64,000 nt of DNA from an uncultured Clostridia bacterium (GCA_934647235.1 CAKUFG010000011.1:20968-84967), one strand, 5' to 3'. Counted from the stretch's first letter, positions 23,707 to 32,716 are shown. A program made the numbers and translations. Notes: generated by a model not told the origin, from the sequence alone.

Positions 23707-25644
23707 ATGCTGCTTACTCTGAAGGGTGAACAAAGAGAATTTGAAAACGGCCTGTCCCTGCTGGATATTGCCGGTAAGATCAGCCAACAGCTGAAAAAGG
23801 ACGCGCTGTGCGCCCGCGTGGACGGCCAGATTATGGAAATGTGGCGCACGCTGGATCATGACTGCGAAGTGGAATTCCTGACCTTTGCGGACGACGACGC
23901 CAAGCGCGTGCTGCGCCATACGGCCTCCCATGTGCTGGCCGAGGCCGTTAAGAAGCTGCGTCCCAATGTCAAGCTGGCCATCGGCCCGGCCATTGACAAC
24001 GGCTTCTACTACGATTTCGATACCGATGAGCCCTTTACCAACGATTTCCTGCGCGAAGTGGAAAAGGAAATGTCCCACATCATCAAGCGCAACGACCGCA
24101 TTGAGCGCTTTGAGCTGCCCCGTGCCGAGGCTATTGCGCTGATGCAGGAAAAGGGCGAACCCTACAAGGTAGAACTGATCAACGATCTGCCTGAGGATGC
24201 GACGATTTCCTTCTATCGTCAGGGCGACTTTGTCGATCTGTGCGCCGGCCCGCACCTGGCCTCCACCGGCAAGGTCAAGGCTTTCAAGCTTACCTCCCTT
24301 GCCGGCGCGTATTGGCGCGGCAGCGAAAAGAACAAGATGCTCCAGCGCGTATACGGCACGGCCTTCTATGATAAGGCTGAAATGGAAGCCTACCTGCAGC
24401 AGCAGGAGGAAGCCCGCAAACGCGACCACAACAAGCTGGGCCGTGAGTTGGAATACTTTACCACCGTGGACTGCATCGGCCAGGGTCTGCCTATTCTGCT
24501 GCCCAAGGGCGCGCGCGTGGTGCAGCTTCTGCAGCGCTGGGTGGAGGATGTGGAGCAGTCCCGCGGCTGCCTGCTGACCAAGACCCCGTATTTTGCCAAG
24601 CGCGAGCTGTATAAAATCTCCGGCCATTGGGATCATTATCTGGACGGCATGTTCGTGATGGGCGATCCGAACGACGAAGCCAAGGAGTGCTTCGCCCTGC
24701 GCCCGATGACCTGCCCCTTCCAGTATCAGGTCTTTCTCAACCGTGCGCGCTCCTATCGTGATCTGCCCATGCGCCTGACCGAAACCTCCACGCTGTTCCG
24801 CAATGAGGATTCGGGTGAAATGCACGGCCTGATCCGCGTGCGTCAGTTCACCATTTCCGAGGGCCATTACATCCTGCGCCCTGATCAGCTGGAAGAAGAA
24901 TTCAAGGGCTGCCTGGAGCTGGCCAAGTACTTCCTGGGCACGGTCGGCCTGCTGGAAGACTGCACCTTCCGCTTCTCCCAGTGGGATCCTGCCAACCCCA
25001 AGAACAAGTATGAGGGCACGGCGGAGCAGTGGAACGAAGCGCAGGCTGTAATGGGCAAGATCCTGGATCACCTGGGCGTCAAGTACACCATCGGCATCGA
25101 TGAGGCCGCATTCTACGGCCCCAAGCTGGATATCCAGTACAAGAACGTGTTCGGCAAGGAAGACACGCTGGTAACCATCCAGATCGATATGCTGCTGGCA
25201 CAGCGCTTCGGCATGGAATATACCGATGCGGACGGCCAGAAAAAACATCCCTACATCATCCATCGTACCTCCCTGGGCTGCTACGAGCGCACGCTGGCCT
25301 ATCTGATTGAAAAGTACGCCGGCGCCTTCCCGCTGTGGCTGGCGCCCGAGCAGGTGCGCATCATGACCATCACCAACCGCGCGGACGATTACGCCTATCA
25401 GCTCAAGGATCGTCTGGAAAAAGAGGGCATGCGCGTAAGCGTGGACGACCGCAATGAGAAGATCGGCTTCAAGGTGCGCGAGGCGCAGACTCAGAAGATT
25501 CCCTACATGCTGGTGCTTGGCGATCAGGAAGTGGAGAACGGCACTGCCGCGCTGCGCTCCCGCAAGAACGAAAACTTCGGCGCGATGCCCGTGGCGGACA
25601 TCATCGCCAAGCTGCGCGAGGAGATCGACTCCAAAGCGCGCTGA
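23707..25644 (+). CDS. thrS: Threonine--tRNA ligase
   Basis: 645 residues. It contains an N-terminal TGS domain (residues 1-60), an editing domain with HTASHVLAEAVK, a class II core (MTCPFQYQVF, FRNEDSGEMHGLIRVRQF, HRTSLGCYERTLAYLIEKY) and an anticodon-binding domain. The zinc ligands of the core and editing histidines are present. I chose ATG 23707, nine bases after AAGGAGG; the ATG at 23698 touches that site. Expression is governed by the T-box leader just upstream. Confidence 0.97.
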   Translation: MLLTLKGEQREFENGLSLLDIAGKISQQLKKDALCARVDGQIMEMWRTLDHDCEVEFLTFADDDAKRVLRHTASHVLAEAVKKLRPNVKLAIGPAIDNGFYYDFDTDEPFTNDFLREVEKEMSHIIKRNDRIERFELPRAEAIALMQEKGEPYKVELINDLPEDATISFYRQGDFVDLCAGPHLASTGKVKAFKLTSLAGAYWRGSEKNKMLQRVYGTAFYDKAEMEAYLQQQEEARKRDHNKLGRELEYFTTVDCIGQGLPILLPKGARVVQLLQRWVEDVEQSRGCLLTKTPYFAKRELYKISGHWDHYLDGMFVMGDPNDEAKECFALRPMTCPFQYQVFLNRARSYRDLPMRLTETSTLFRNEDSGEMHGLIRVRQFTISEGHYILRPDQLEEEFKGCLELAKYFLGTVGLLEDCTFRFSQWDPANPKNKYEGTAEQWNEAQAVMGKILDHLGVKYTIGIDEAAFYGPKLDIQYKNVFGKEDTLVTIQIDMLLAQRFGMEYTDADGQKKHPYIIHRTSLGCYERTLAYLIEKYAGAFPLWLAPEQVRIMTITNRADDYAYQLKDRLEKEGMRVSVDDRNEKIGFKVREAQTQKIPYMLVLGDQEVENGTAALRSRKNENFGAMPVADIIAKLREEIDSKAR

Positions 25645-25658
25645 CCATTGGAGGAAGC

Positions 25659-26570
25659 ATGAAAAAAGTGCTGGCGCTGCTTGTAGCGCTTGGTATGATG
25701 TTCATCGCCTGTGCCTGCTCCGCTTCGGCGGGGCAGGTTCAGGTGATGACTTCTTTTTACCCCCTGTACATATTCGCGCTCAATGTGTTTGACGGCGTGG
25801 ACGGCGTTACGGTATCCTGCATGACGATGCCGTCTACCGGCTGCCTGCATGATTATCAGCTGCTGGCCAGCGACATGATGAAGCTGGCTAGGGCGGATAT
25901 GCTGATCGTCTGCGGCGCGGGAATGGAAAACTATTTGGCGGATGTGCAGGCGCAGTTTCCCAATCTGCCGGTGGTGGATTGCTCTGCGGGCATTGATCTG
26001 ATTGCTGAGGATGAGCACGAGGAAGCCCATCACCACCATCACGATGAGGATGAGGAAGCCTACAACGCTCATACCTGGCTGGACGCGCAGAACGCCATCC
26101 GGATTGTGCAGACCATCGCGCAAAGCGCTGCGGCAATGATGCCCGCGCAGGCAGATAAGATTGCGTCTAACACGCAGGCTTACTGCGAGCGGCTGACTGC
26201 GCTGGACGCGCAGATCAAGGAGCTGCTTGCGCCCGATGCAGGCAGGAGCATCGTCACATTCCATGAGGCGTTTCCCTATTTTGCCCGCGCATATGGCCTG
26301 CATATTGCCGCTGTCATGAGCGATGAGCACGAGGACAGCCTGTCGCCTAAAGCATTGCGCGAGGTGATTGAGACCGTGCGCGCGGCAGGCAATCCGCCGC
26401 TGTTTACCGAGCCCGGCAGCTCCTCCGTGGCTGCGCAGACCATCTCGCAGGAAACTGGCGCAGGCATATATGAGCTGGATCCGATCGTAACCGGCGAAGC
26501 AGCGCTGGATACCTATGAAACACGGATGCTGAACAATGCCTATGCTTTGAAGAATGCACTTGAACAATAA
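25659..26570 (+). CDS. Zinc ABC transporter substrate-binding lipoprotein (ZnuA/TroA-like)
   Basis: 303 residues. A lipoprotein signal (residues 1-20, with Cys after FIACA or FIA) is followed by the cluster A-I fold. Metal ligands fit GCLHDYQL, the central AHTWLDAQN, ITFHEAFPYFARAYGL and the late FTEPGSSS region. A loop of DEHEEAHHHHHDEDEE near residues 120-137 is the His/Asp-rich segment typical of zinc-binding members. It should capture Zn2+ outside the cell. No permease or ATPase is adjacent. GGAGG precedes the ATG, 14 bases after thrS. Confidence 0.9.
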   Translation: MKKVLALLVALGMMFIACACSASAGQVQVMTSFYPLYIFALNVFDGVDGVTVSCMTMPSTGCLHDYQLLASDMMKLARADMLIVCGAGMENYLADVQAQFPNLPVVDCSAGIDLIAEDEHEEAHHHHHDEDEEAYNAHTWLDAQNAIRIVQTIAQSAAAMMPAQADKIASNTQAYCERLTALDAQIKELLAPDAGRSIVTFHEAFPYFARAYGLHIAAVMSDEHEDSLSPKALREVIETVRAAGNPPLFTEPGSSSVAAQTISQETGAGIYELDPIVTGEAALDTYETRMLNNAYALKNALEQ

Positions 26571-26593
26571 TTGAATAGGCAATGTAAATTTTG

Positions 26594-26633
26594 AAATACC
26601 GTTGTATAAAATATATACGATGGTATTTTTATT
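26594..26633 (+). terminator. Intrinsic terminator after the zinc-binding lipoprotein
   Basis: AATACCGTTGTAT and ATACGATGGTATT pair over 13 bases (two wobble pairs), followed by a T-run. The region to 26737 is AT-rich and otherwise empty. Confidence 0.8.
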
Positions 26634-26737
26634 GTATACATATGCCTTTTAGTAAACGAAATACAGTATAAAATCATCTTCTGCAGCCGATAATATTGAT
26701 ATCATCAAGCTTTACGATGCACAGGAGGCTGCAAGCC

Positions 26738-27346
26738 ATGTACGCCGCGTTTATGCTTTTGTGGGCGCTGCTGATTACGCCGGTATCCATGCGGCTTTTT
26801 GTTGCCTGGCATGGTCTGAGCAGCCTGCCTGGCGGGCACTTCTTGTTCAGCGTTTCCGGCCTGCGCACGTTGGTCTTCTGGCAGCTGCAGCTTCAAAATA
26901 AGCGGCTTCAGCTTCGCTGTGAGTGGCGCGGGCATGTGCGCACATTCGCTTTGCGGCGCAAAAGGCGCAAACGTGCGGCGCGCATAAAACTGACAAAGCA
27001 GCGCGTGCAGCGCATCAGAAGGCGCGCGCTGCGCTTGCTTGAATCCAGCCTGGATATCCGCCTGACAATCGATCTGGGCCTGGCCGACGCCGCTCAGACC
27101 GCCCTTGCCTGCGGCGCGCTCACTGCTGCGCTCGGGCAGCTTCCGTGTCTGCATCTGCGCATGCTTCCCCAATACGCCCAGGGTGAGCAGCTGCATGTGC
27201 GCGGCAATTGCATACTTTTTTGCCGCCTGGGAAAACTGCTTCTGATTGCCGTGCTTTTCATTCTTTACGCGCGGCAGAAGGCAGGAGGTGCGCGCGATGC
27301 AGGAATCCCTTCATCCCATCAGCGGCGTTATGCAGACGGCGCTTGA
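26738..27346 (+). CDS. DUF2953 family membrane protein (YtfI-like)
   Basis: 202 residues. A short hydrophobic N-terminus is followed by a very basic stretch (LRRKRRKRAARIKLTK) and the DUF2953 core (IDLGLADAAQTALACGALTA, LHVRGNCILFCRLGKLLLIAV). In Bacillus the equivalent ytfI lies directly before ytfJ/gerW, as here. AGGAGG lies nine bases before ATG 26738. The 3' end overlaps gerW by 50 bases, which is long; the last 17 codons are read in both frames. The function is unknown, presumed sporulation-related from its partner. Confidence 0.75.
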   Translation: MYAAFMLLWALLITPVSMRLFVAWHGLSSLPGGHFLFSVSGLRTLVFWQLQLQNKRLQLRCEWRGHVRTFALRRKRRKRAARIKLTKQRVQRIRRRALRLLESSLDIRLTIDLGLADAAQTALACGALTAALGQLPCLHLRMLPQYAQGEQLHVRGNCILFCRLGKLLLIAVLFILYARQKAGGARDAGIPSSHQRRYADGA

Positions 27347-27701
27347 AAACATCAAGGATATGATCGACGTAAATACCGTGGTCGGCGAGCCGATGGTAAC
27401 CGGCAGCGGCAGCACGGTCATACCGGTATCCAAGGTCAGCTTTGGCTTTGTGGCGGGCGGGGGCGAATACAGCCAGCCGCAGCCCGACGCAGCGCGCCCC
27501 TTTGCGGGCGGATCCGGTGCGGGTGTATCCCTCCAGCCGGTTGGCTTTCTGGTGCTCAGCCCGGAGGGCGTGCATATGCTGCCCGCGCAGAACAAGCTGC
27601 CGCTTGAGCATACCGTCACCATGATCCCCAAGCTCATCGGCGATTTGAAGGAATTGCTGACCAAGGACGATTCCCAGCCCTCGGAGGCGCAGAAATCATG
27701 A
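27297..27701 (+). CDS. gerW: GerW family sporulation protein (YtfJ)
   Basis: 134 residues. The family hallmark is visible: VNTVVGEPMVTGSGSTVIPVSKVSFGFVAGGGEY, then a glycine-rich region and GVSLQPVGFLVLSPEGVHML. In Bacillus, YtfJ/GerW is needed for lytic enzyme action during germination. AGGAGG lies eight bases before ATG 27297. The stop overlaps the start of the carboxypeptidase gene (ATGA), so the three genes 26738-28801 are one operon. Confidence 0.9.
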   Translation: MQESLHPISGVMQTALENIKDMIDVNTVVGEPMVTGSGSTVIPVSKVSFGFVAGGGEYSQPQPDAARPFAGGSGAGVSLQPVGFLVLSPEGVHMLPAQNKLPLEHTVTMIPKLIGDLKELLTKDDSQPSEAQKS

Positions 27702-28801
27702 AAAGATTTGCCGCCGTGCTTTTCTTTTTGATCGCTTTCCTGTATAATGGCTATGCGCGCGCGGACGCGGCGGCAGCCGTGGTGCTGGAAGCGCAAACGG
27801 GCCGCGTGCTCTATGCCGTAAACGAAACGCAGACGCTGCCCATGGCCTCGACCACCAAGATCATGACTGCGCTGGTAGCGCTGGAAAACGCGGAGCTGAG
27901 CGATATCGTAACTGCCGGCGACAATGCTTACGGCGTGCCGGGCACCAGCATTTATCTGCAAAAGGGCGAACAGCTGACCTTGGAGCAAATGCTCTACGGC
28001 CTGATGCTTGCCAGCGGCAACGATGCGGCGGTGGCCATCGCCGAGCATGTGGGCGGCTCGGTTTCGGGCTTCTGTGATATGATGAACGCGCGTGCGCGGC
28101 AGATTGGCTGCGAAAACACGCACTTTGTCACGCCGCATGGATTGCCCGCACAGCAGCATTATACAACGGCCTGCGATCTGGCGCTGATTGCCCGAGAGGC
28201 CATGAAGAACGCGGACTTCCGGCGCATCGTATCCACCCAGCGCGCGACCATTCCCTGGCAGGGACATGATTACGACCGGGTGCTCACCAATAAGAACCGG
28301 CTGCTTTCTTCTTATCCCGGCGCGCTTGGCATCAAAACCGGCTATACCCGCGCGGCGGGGCGCTGCCTGGCATTTGCCGCCGAGCGGGACGGCATGACGC
28401 TGATTGGCACGGTGCTGGCATGCCCTGACTGGTTTGACCAGGCAGCCGCACTGCTGGATCAGACCTTTGACCGCTACGAAATGTACCAGGCGATGGCTGA
28501 AAACGAAACGGTGGCGCAATTGCCCGTGCTGGACGGCGTGGCCGACTGGGTGGGCGTAACGCTGCGCCAGCCGCTGAGCGGCCCAGTGGCAAAGGGGACG
28601 ATTCCATCCGTCCGTCTGACGCTGCCCGAAAGCCTGCAGGCGGGCTTTGGCACGCAGGAGGCAATCGGCGTGGCCGAGCTGATTGACGGCAATACAACCA
28701 TCGCCACGGCGCTGCTGTATCCCGCGCAGAGCGTGGGCGAGCGTACCTTTCTCACAGAGCTCGGGCAGGCCCTCCGGGACTGGCTCGTCCTGGGCGAATA
28801 A
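27698..28801 (+). CDS. D-alanyl-D-alanine carboxypeptidase (DacF/DacB-like)
   Basis: 367 residues. A signal peptide covers about residues 1-22. The S11 serine peptidase domain has STTKIM (Ser-x-x-Lys), SGN and KTGYTRAAG. A beta-rich C-terminal domain follows (about residues 265-360). It trims the terminal D-alanine from peptidoglycan stem peptides. Being coupled to gerW suggests a role in spore or forespore cell wall, as with Bacillus DacF/DacB. No membrane anchor is seen at the C-terminus. Confidence 0.93.
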   Translation: MKRFAAVLFFLIAFLYNGYARADAAAAVVLEAQTGRVLYAVNETQTLPMASTTKIMTALVALENAELSDIVTAGDNAYGVPGTSIYLQKGEQLTLEQMLYGLMLASGNDAAVAIAEHVGGSVSGFCDMMNARARQIGCENTHFVTPHGLPAQQHYTTACDLALIAREAMKNADFRRIVSTQRATIPWQGHDYDRVLTNKNRLLSSYPGALGIKTGYTRAAGRCLAFAAERDGMTLIGTVLACPDWFDQAAALLDQTFDRYEMYQAMAENETVAQLPVLDGVADWVGVTLRQPLSGPVAKGTIPSVRLTLPESLQAGFGTQEAIGVAELIDGNTTIATALLYPAQSVGERTFLTELGQALRDWLVLGE

Positions 28802-28894
28802 CGCGGCGTTCCTGTCTATCCTGCTGCTTTTGTGGAGCGCAGCGGATGCATACTGGCTTTACCGACTGATTAAACGAATATAGAGGTGTACAGA

Positions 28895-29602
28895 ATGAGA
28901 CTGCAGAAATACCTGGCGCTGTGCGGGGTGGCAAGCCGCCGCCATGCGGAGGAAATGATTGCCCAAGGCATGGTGCAGGTGAACGGCCAGACCATCCGTG
29001 AAATGGGCGTGCAGGTGGAGGACGGCGATATTGTCTGCGTGCATGGCGAGCGTGTGCAGCCCGAGGCCGAAAAACGCTATGTGCTGTATCACAAGCCCAT
29101 GGGCGAGGTAACGACCGTCAGCGATCCCAAAGGCCGCGATACCGTGATGGATCACTTTCGGGATTATCCGGTGCGGCTGTATCCCATCGGCCGGCTGGAT
29201 TATGACTCCGAGGGGCTGCTGCTGCTGACCAACGACGGCGATCTGGCCGCGCGGCTGACGCATCCCAGCCACGAGGTAGATAAAACCTATCTGGCGCGCG
29301 TGACGGGGCAGCTGTCCGAAGAGGAAATCCATCGTCTGCGCGCAGGCATAGTGCTGGACGACGGCTTCAGAACCTCGCCTGCCAAGGTGAACGTGATCCG
29401 TGTGGAAACGTTCGCATCGGCTGTGCTCATCACCATTCACGAGGGGCATAACCGCCAGGTTCGCCGCATGATGGAAGCCGTGGGGCACAAGGTGCTGCTG
29501 CTGCGTCGGGTCAGGTTTGGCCCGATTGATCTGCGCGGCCTGGCGCGCGGGGAGTGGCGCGACCTGACGGACGCTGAAGTCCGCGCCCTGAAAGCCCTAT
29601 GA
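28895..29602 (+). CDS. rluB: Pseudouridine synthase, RsuA/RluB family
   Basis: 235 residues. An N-terminal S4 domain (MRLQKYLALCGVASRRHAEEMI) precedes the catalytic domain with YPIGRLDYDSEGLLLLTNDG, which contains the catalytic Asp, and HEGHNRQVRRMMEAVGH. It isomerises a uridine in 23S rRNA if RluB-like. GAGGTG lies just before ATG 28895. The position after a DD-carboxypeptidase gene matches the Bacillus dacB region, but spmA and spmB are missing here. Confidence 0.93.
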   Translation: MRLQKYLALCGVASRRHAEEMIAQGMVQVNGQTIREMGVQVEDGDIVCVHGERVQPEAEKRYVLYHKPMGEVTTVSDPKGRDTVMDHFRDYPVRLYPIGRLDYDSEGLLLLTNDGDLAARLTHPSHEVDKTYLARVTGQLSEEEIHRLRAGIVLDDGFRTSPAKVNVIRVETFASAVLITIHEGHNRQVRRMMEAVGHKVLLLRRVRFGPIDLRGLARGEWRDLTDAEVRALKAL

Positions 29603-30207
29603 GCGCGCGCGGCTTTGAGCTGAAATCCGCACGATTTCTGGCCGCAGACTGCCTGCGGCGCTTTTTGCTGCCCGGAGATATCGCGGTGGACGCGACCATG
29701 GGCAACGGCCACGATACGCAGACGCTGTGCGGGCTGGTGGGAGATGCCGGGCATGTGTACGCATTTGACGTGCAGGAGCAGGCTGTGGCAAACACCCGTG
29801 CGCGGCTGGAGGAGGCCGGGCTGCTGGGGCGCGCTACGCTGTTTCATTGCGGACATCAGGAGATGGCGCAGCGCGTGCCGGCTCCCGTACAATGTGTGAT
29901 GTTCAATCTCGGCTGGCTGCCCGGCGGCGATAAGCGCGTAACCACCCATTGGGAGACGACGCGCACGGCCATCCTGGCTGCACTGAATCTGCTGTGCGAA
30001 GGCGGGGTGTGCGTGATCTGCGCCTATCCCGGCCATGCGGCGGGGGATGAGGAGCGCGAGTGGCTGACCAGGTGCCTGGCTGCCCTGCGCCCGCAGGATT
30101 TTAACGTGCTGCATCAGCGCTTTATCAATGCCGGCCCCGGCGCGCCGGAATGCTTTATCCTGCAGAAGCAGCCGGGAGCAAAGAAAATAACAGAACTGGA
30201 AGGATAA
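29599..30207 (+). CDS. mnmM: tRNA (mnm5s2U34) methyltransferase MnmM (YtqB-like)
   Basis: 202 residues. It is a Rossmann methyltransferase with AVDATMGNGHDTQTL (SAM site), YAFDVQEQAV and the active-site segment MFNLGWLPGGDK, all features of the YtqB family. In Bacillus YtqB methylates the nm5 group at U34 of tRNA. Older annotations call it an rRNA methylase. It overlaps rluB by four bases (ATGA). Together with mnmA at 20847 it places two steps of the same wobble modification in this window. Confidence 0.85.
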   Translation: MSARGFELKSARFLAADCLRRFLLPGDIAVDATMGNGHDTQTLCGLVGDAGHVYAFDVQEQAVANTRARLEEAGLLGRATLFHCGHQEMAQRVPAPVQCVMFNLGWLPGGDKRVTTHWETTRTAILAALNLLCEGGVCVICAYPGHAAGDEEREWLTRCLAALRPQDFNVLHQRFINAGPGAPECFILQKQPGAKKITELEG

Positions 30208-30213
30208 ATAACA

Positions 30214-30250
30214 TGCGGAGGGCTTTAGCGCAAAGGCCTTCCGCACGTTT
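30214..30250 (+). terminator. Probable intrinsic terminator after mnmM
   Basis: TGCGGAGGGCTTT pairs with AAAGGCCTTCCGCA with one bulge, followed by a broken T-tract (CGTTTGCTTTAT). Further small palindromes follow to 30320. Confidence 0.6.
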
Positions 30251-30350
30251 GCTTTATGTTCAGTTTGCGCGTCATCGATCGCCGCGATCGTTCGGGTATT
30301 TCTTTCAATGTTTTTTTGAAGACGCGCATATTTGTCAAGCAAAAACACTT

Positions 30351-30379
30351 GACAGCCGCCGCACATGCGCGTATAATAT
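30351..30379 (+). promoter_or_regulatory. Promoter of the ylxM-ffh operon
   Basis: TTGACA (30351-30356) is followed by TATAAT at 30372 (15-base spacer) or TAATAT at 30374 (17-base spacer). It lies about 40 bases before ylxM. Confidence 0.65.
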
Positions 30380-30413
30380 GCCTGTCAATGCATTTTGCTT
30401 GACGGAGGACGAA

Positions 30414-30776
30414 ATGAGCGATGAAGTGCTGCGCAAGGTGGACGTCGATTGGCTGCTGAGCATTTACGGCGCATTGCTGACCGATAAGCAGCGCGCCATG
30501 GCCGCCCTGTATTACGATGAAGACCTTTCGCTGGCCGAAATCGCCCAGCAGGAAAACGTCAGCCGTCAATGCGTGCATGAAACGCTGCAGCGCGTGGAGC
30601 GCCAGCTTCGCAGCTGGGAAGAAAAGCTTTCCATCCGCCGGCGGCTCACCCAGGTTGAAAATGAACTGAACCAGGCGATCAGCGCCCTGCCGCAGGAGCA
30701 TGCGGCGCAGGCGCGCAGCCATATGGAAAAGGCGCTTCGCCTTTTGAACGACGAGGAGGAACTCCATGGCCTTTGA
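30414..30776 (+). CDS. ylxM: YlxM/p13-like DNA-binding protein (UPF0122)
   Basis: 120 residues. It has a sigma-70 region 4-like helix-turn-helix, LTDKQRAMAALYYDEDLSLAEIAQQENVSRQCVHETLQRVE, followed by a coiled coil. Such proteins nearly always precede ffh, as here, and are thought to affect the signal recognition particle pathway. ACGGAGG lies eight bases before ATG 30414. The end overlaps ffh by 11 bases. Confidence 0.9.
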   Translation: MSDEVLRKVDVDWLLSIYGALLTDKQRAMAALYYDEDLSLAEIAQQENVSRQCVHETLQRVERQLRSWEEKLSIRRRLTQVENELNQAISALPQEHAAQARSHMEKALRLLNDEEELHGL

Positions 30777-32115
30777 GGGTCTTTCGGATAAACTGCAGGC
30801 GGCCTTTAAAAAGCTGACGGGCAAGGGCAAGCTCAACGAGCAGAACATCAAGGACGCAATGCGCGAGGTGCGCATGGCGCTGCTGGAAGCCGACGTCAAC
30901 TATGTGGTCGTAAAGGATTTTATCAAGCGCGTTTCCGAGCGCTGCATCGGCACAGAGATTCTGTCCTCCCTGAACGCCGGTCAGCAGGTTATCAAGATTG
31001 TAAACGAGGAGCTGACCGCGCTGATGGGCGGCAGCAACGCCAAGCTCACCTGGTCCTCCTCGGTGCCTACTATTTATATGCTGTGCGGCCTGCAGGGCGC
31101 GGGTAAAACCACCATGTGCGGCAAGCTGGCCAATTACCTGGCAAAAGAAGGCAAGAAGCCGCTGCTGGCTGCCTGCGATATTTACCGTCCGGCCGCTATC
31201 CGTCAGCTGCAGGTAGTGGGCGAGCAGGTTAACGTGCCCGTATTTGAAAAGGGCACGCAGGATCCTGTCAAAACCGTGCAGGAAGCCGTGGAGCATGCGC
31301 GCTACTATGGCCGCGACGTGCTGATCATCGATACCGCCGGCCGCCTGCATGTGGACGAAGCGCTGATGAACGAGCTGTCCCGCATCAAGGAAACCGTCCA
31401 TCCGCAGGAAATCCTGCTGGTTGTGGACGCGATGACCGGTCAGGACGCGGTCAACGTGGCCAAGGCCTTCAACGATCAGCTCAACATCGACGGCGTAATC
31501 CTGACCAAGCTGGACAGCGATACTCGCGGCGGCGCGGCCCTGTCCGTGCGCGCGGTAACGGGCAAGCCCATCAAGTTCTCCGGCACCGGCGAAAAGATGG
31601 GCGACATCGAGCCCTTCCATCCCGAGCGCATGGCTTCCCGCATCCTGGGCATGGGCGATATGCTGACCCTGATCGAAAAAGCCACCGAGAACATGGATCA
31701 GGATAAAACCGACAAGCTGGGCAAAAAGCTGCAGCGCAACGCGGCGGATCTGAACCTGGAGGACTTCCTGGAGCAGATGCAGCAGATGAAGAAGATGGGC
31801 CCGCTGTCCAACATTCTCAGCATGCTTCCCGGTGTTGGCAGCAAGCTCAAGGACGTTGAAATCGATGAAAGCGCCCTCAAAAAGCCCGAAGCCATCGTGC
31901 GCAGCATGACCCCGCAGGAGCGCCGCCACCCCGACATCCTCAATGCCAGCCGCCGAAAGCGCATTGCCGCCGGCGCGGGCGTAACCGTGCAGGACGTCAA
32001 TGCCCTGATGCGCCAGTTTGAGCAGATGCGCCAGATGGTAAAGCAGATGATGGGCAACAAGAAAGGCGCAATGCGCCGCATGGCCGCCGGCATGAACCGG
32101 CCGCCCTTCCGCTGA
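30766..32115 (+). CDS. ffh: Signal recognition particle protein Ffh
   Basis: 449 residues. The N domain and GTPase G domain carry GLQGAGKTTMCGKLA, DTAGRLH and TKLDSDTRGGAAL. The methionine-rich M domain at the C-terminus (FEQMRQMVKQMMGNKKGAMRRMAAGM) binds SRP RNA and signal peptides. It targets nascent membrane proteins. Translation is coupled to ylxM. The ribosomal genes rpsP, khpA, rimM and trmD follow on the same strand. Confidence 0.97.
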   Translation: MAFEGLSDKLQAAFKKLTGKGKLNEQNIKDAMREVRMALLEADVNYVVVKDFIKRVSERCIGTEILSSLNAGQQVIKIVNEELTALMGGSNAKLTWSSSVPTIYMLCGLQGAGKTTMCGKLANYLAKEGKKPLLAACDIYRPAAIRQLQVVGEQVNVPVFEKGTQDPVKTVQEAVEHARYYGRDVLIIDTAGRLHVDEALMNELSRIKETVHPQEILLVVDAMTGQDAVNVAKAFNDQLNIDGVILTKLDSDTRGGAALSVRAVTGKPIKFSGTGEKMGDIEPFHPERMASRILGMGDMLTLIEKATENMDQDKTDKLGKKLQRNAADLNLEDFLEQMQQMKKMGPLSNILSMLPGVGSKLKDVEIDESALKKPEAIVRSMTPQERRHPDILNASRRKRIAAGAGVTVQDVNALMRQFEQMRQMVKQMMGNKKGAMRRMAAGMNRPPFR

Positions 32116-32176
32116 GCAGGTTATCATTTTCATATGATTACCATAGAAAATCCACATCTTTTAGGAGGACAAACCA

Positions 32177-32422
32177 ATGGTTAAGATTCGTCTGAAGAGA
32201 ATGGGCATGAAGAAGCATCCCTTCTACCGCATCGTTGTCGCCGATGAGCGCAGCCCCCGCGACGGTCGCTTCATCGAGGAGATCGGCTACTATGATCCCA
32301 TGCAGCATCCCGCTGTTATCAAGGTTGATAACGACAAGGCCGCTGATTGGATGAAGAAGGGCGCTCAGCCCACCGACACGGTTCGCATTCTGCTGAAGAA
32401 GAGCGGCGCGATTGAGGGCTAA
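32177..32422 (+). CDS. rpsP: 30S ribosomal protein S16
   Basis: 81 residues, normal size. The start VKIRLKRMGMKKHPFYRIVVADERSPRDGRFIEEIGYYDP is diagnostic for S16. It is part of the conserved ffh-rpsP-khpA-rimM-trmD order. TTAGGAGG lies before the ATG. Confidence 0.98.
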   Translation: MVKIRLKRMGMKKHPFYRIVVADERSPRDGRFIEEIGYYDPMQHPAVIKVDNDKAADWMKKGAQPTDTVRILLKKSGAIEG

Positions 32423-32458
32423 GCGATTGCGTTTTCATAACGCAGAAAGGAAGCCCGC

Positions 32459-32686
32459 ATGAAAGACCTGATTCTCTTTCTGGCCAAATCCCTGGTGGAA
32501 AATCCGGACGCCGTGCAGGTGACGGAAACCGAAGGCCCTGATTCCATTATCCTTGAGCTCAACGTGGCCCCCGAGGATATGGGCAAGGTCATCGGCAAGC
32601 AGGGGCGCATCGCCAAGGCGATCCGCTCGGTGCTCAAGGCCGCTACGCCCAGGGACAGCAAGCCTGTATTTCTTGAAATCCAGTAA
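32459..32686 (+). CDS. khpA: KH domain RNA-binding protein KhpA
   Basis: 75 residues. A single KH domain has the GxxG motif VIGKQGRIAKAIRSVLKAA. KhpA forms a complex with KhpB and binds many RNAs, and affects cell elongation in streptococci. It lies between rpsP and rimM, its standard place. GAAAGGA precedes the start. A terminator-like hairpin follows at once. Confidence 0.95.
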   Translation: MKDLILFLAKSLVENPDAVQVTETEGPDSIILELNVAPEDMGKVIGKQGRIAKAIRSVLKAATPRDSKPVFLEIQ

Positions 32687-32690
32687 GTGG

Positions 32691-32716
32691 AAAGGCGCGC
32701 AACAGCGCCTTTTTTT
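32691..32716 (+). terminator. Terminator-like hairpin between khpA and rimM
   Basis: AAAGGCGC, a six-base loop and GCGCCTTT are followed by T residues up to 32716. The rimM Shine-Dalgarno (AGGAGG) begins directly after the T-run. Confidence 0.8.

Noticed and set aside
28802..28894. Short frame after the carboxypeptidase gene reading FLSILLLLWSAADAYWLY
   Set aside because: It could be a tiny membrane protein, but there is no start codon or ribosome site after 28683, which lies deep inside the upstream gene.
30300..30320. TTCAA...TTGAA repeat with T-run considered as a second terminator
   Set aside because: The stem is too short and AT-rich to be convincing.
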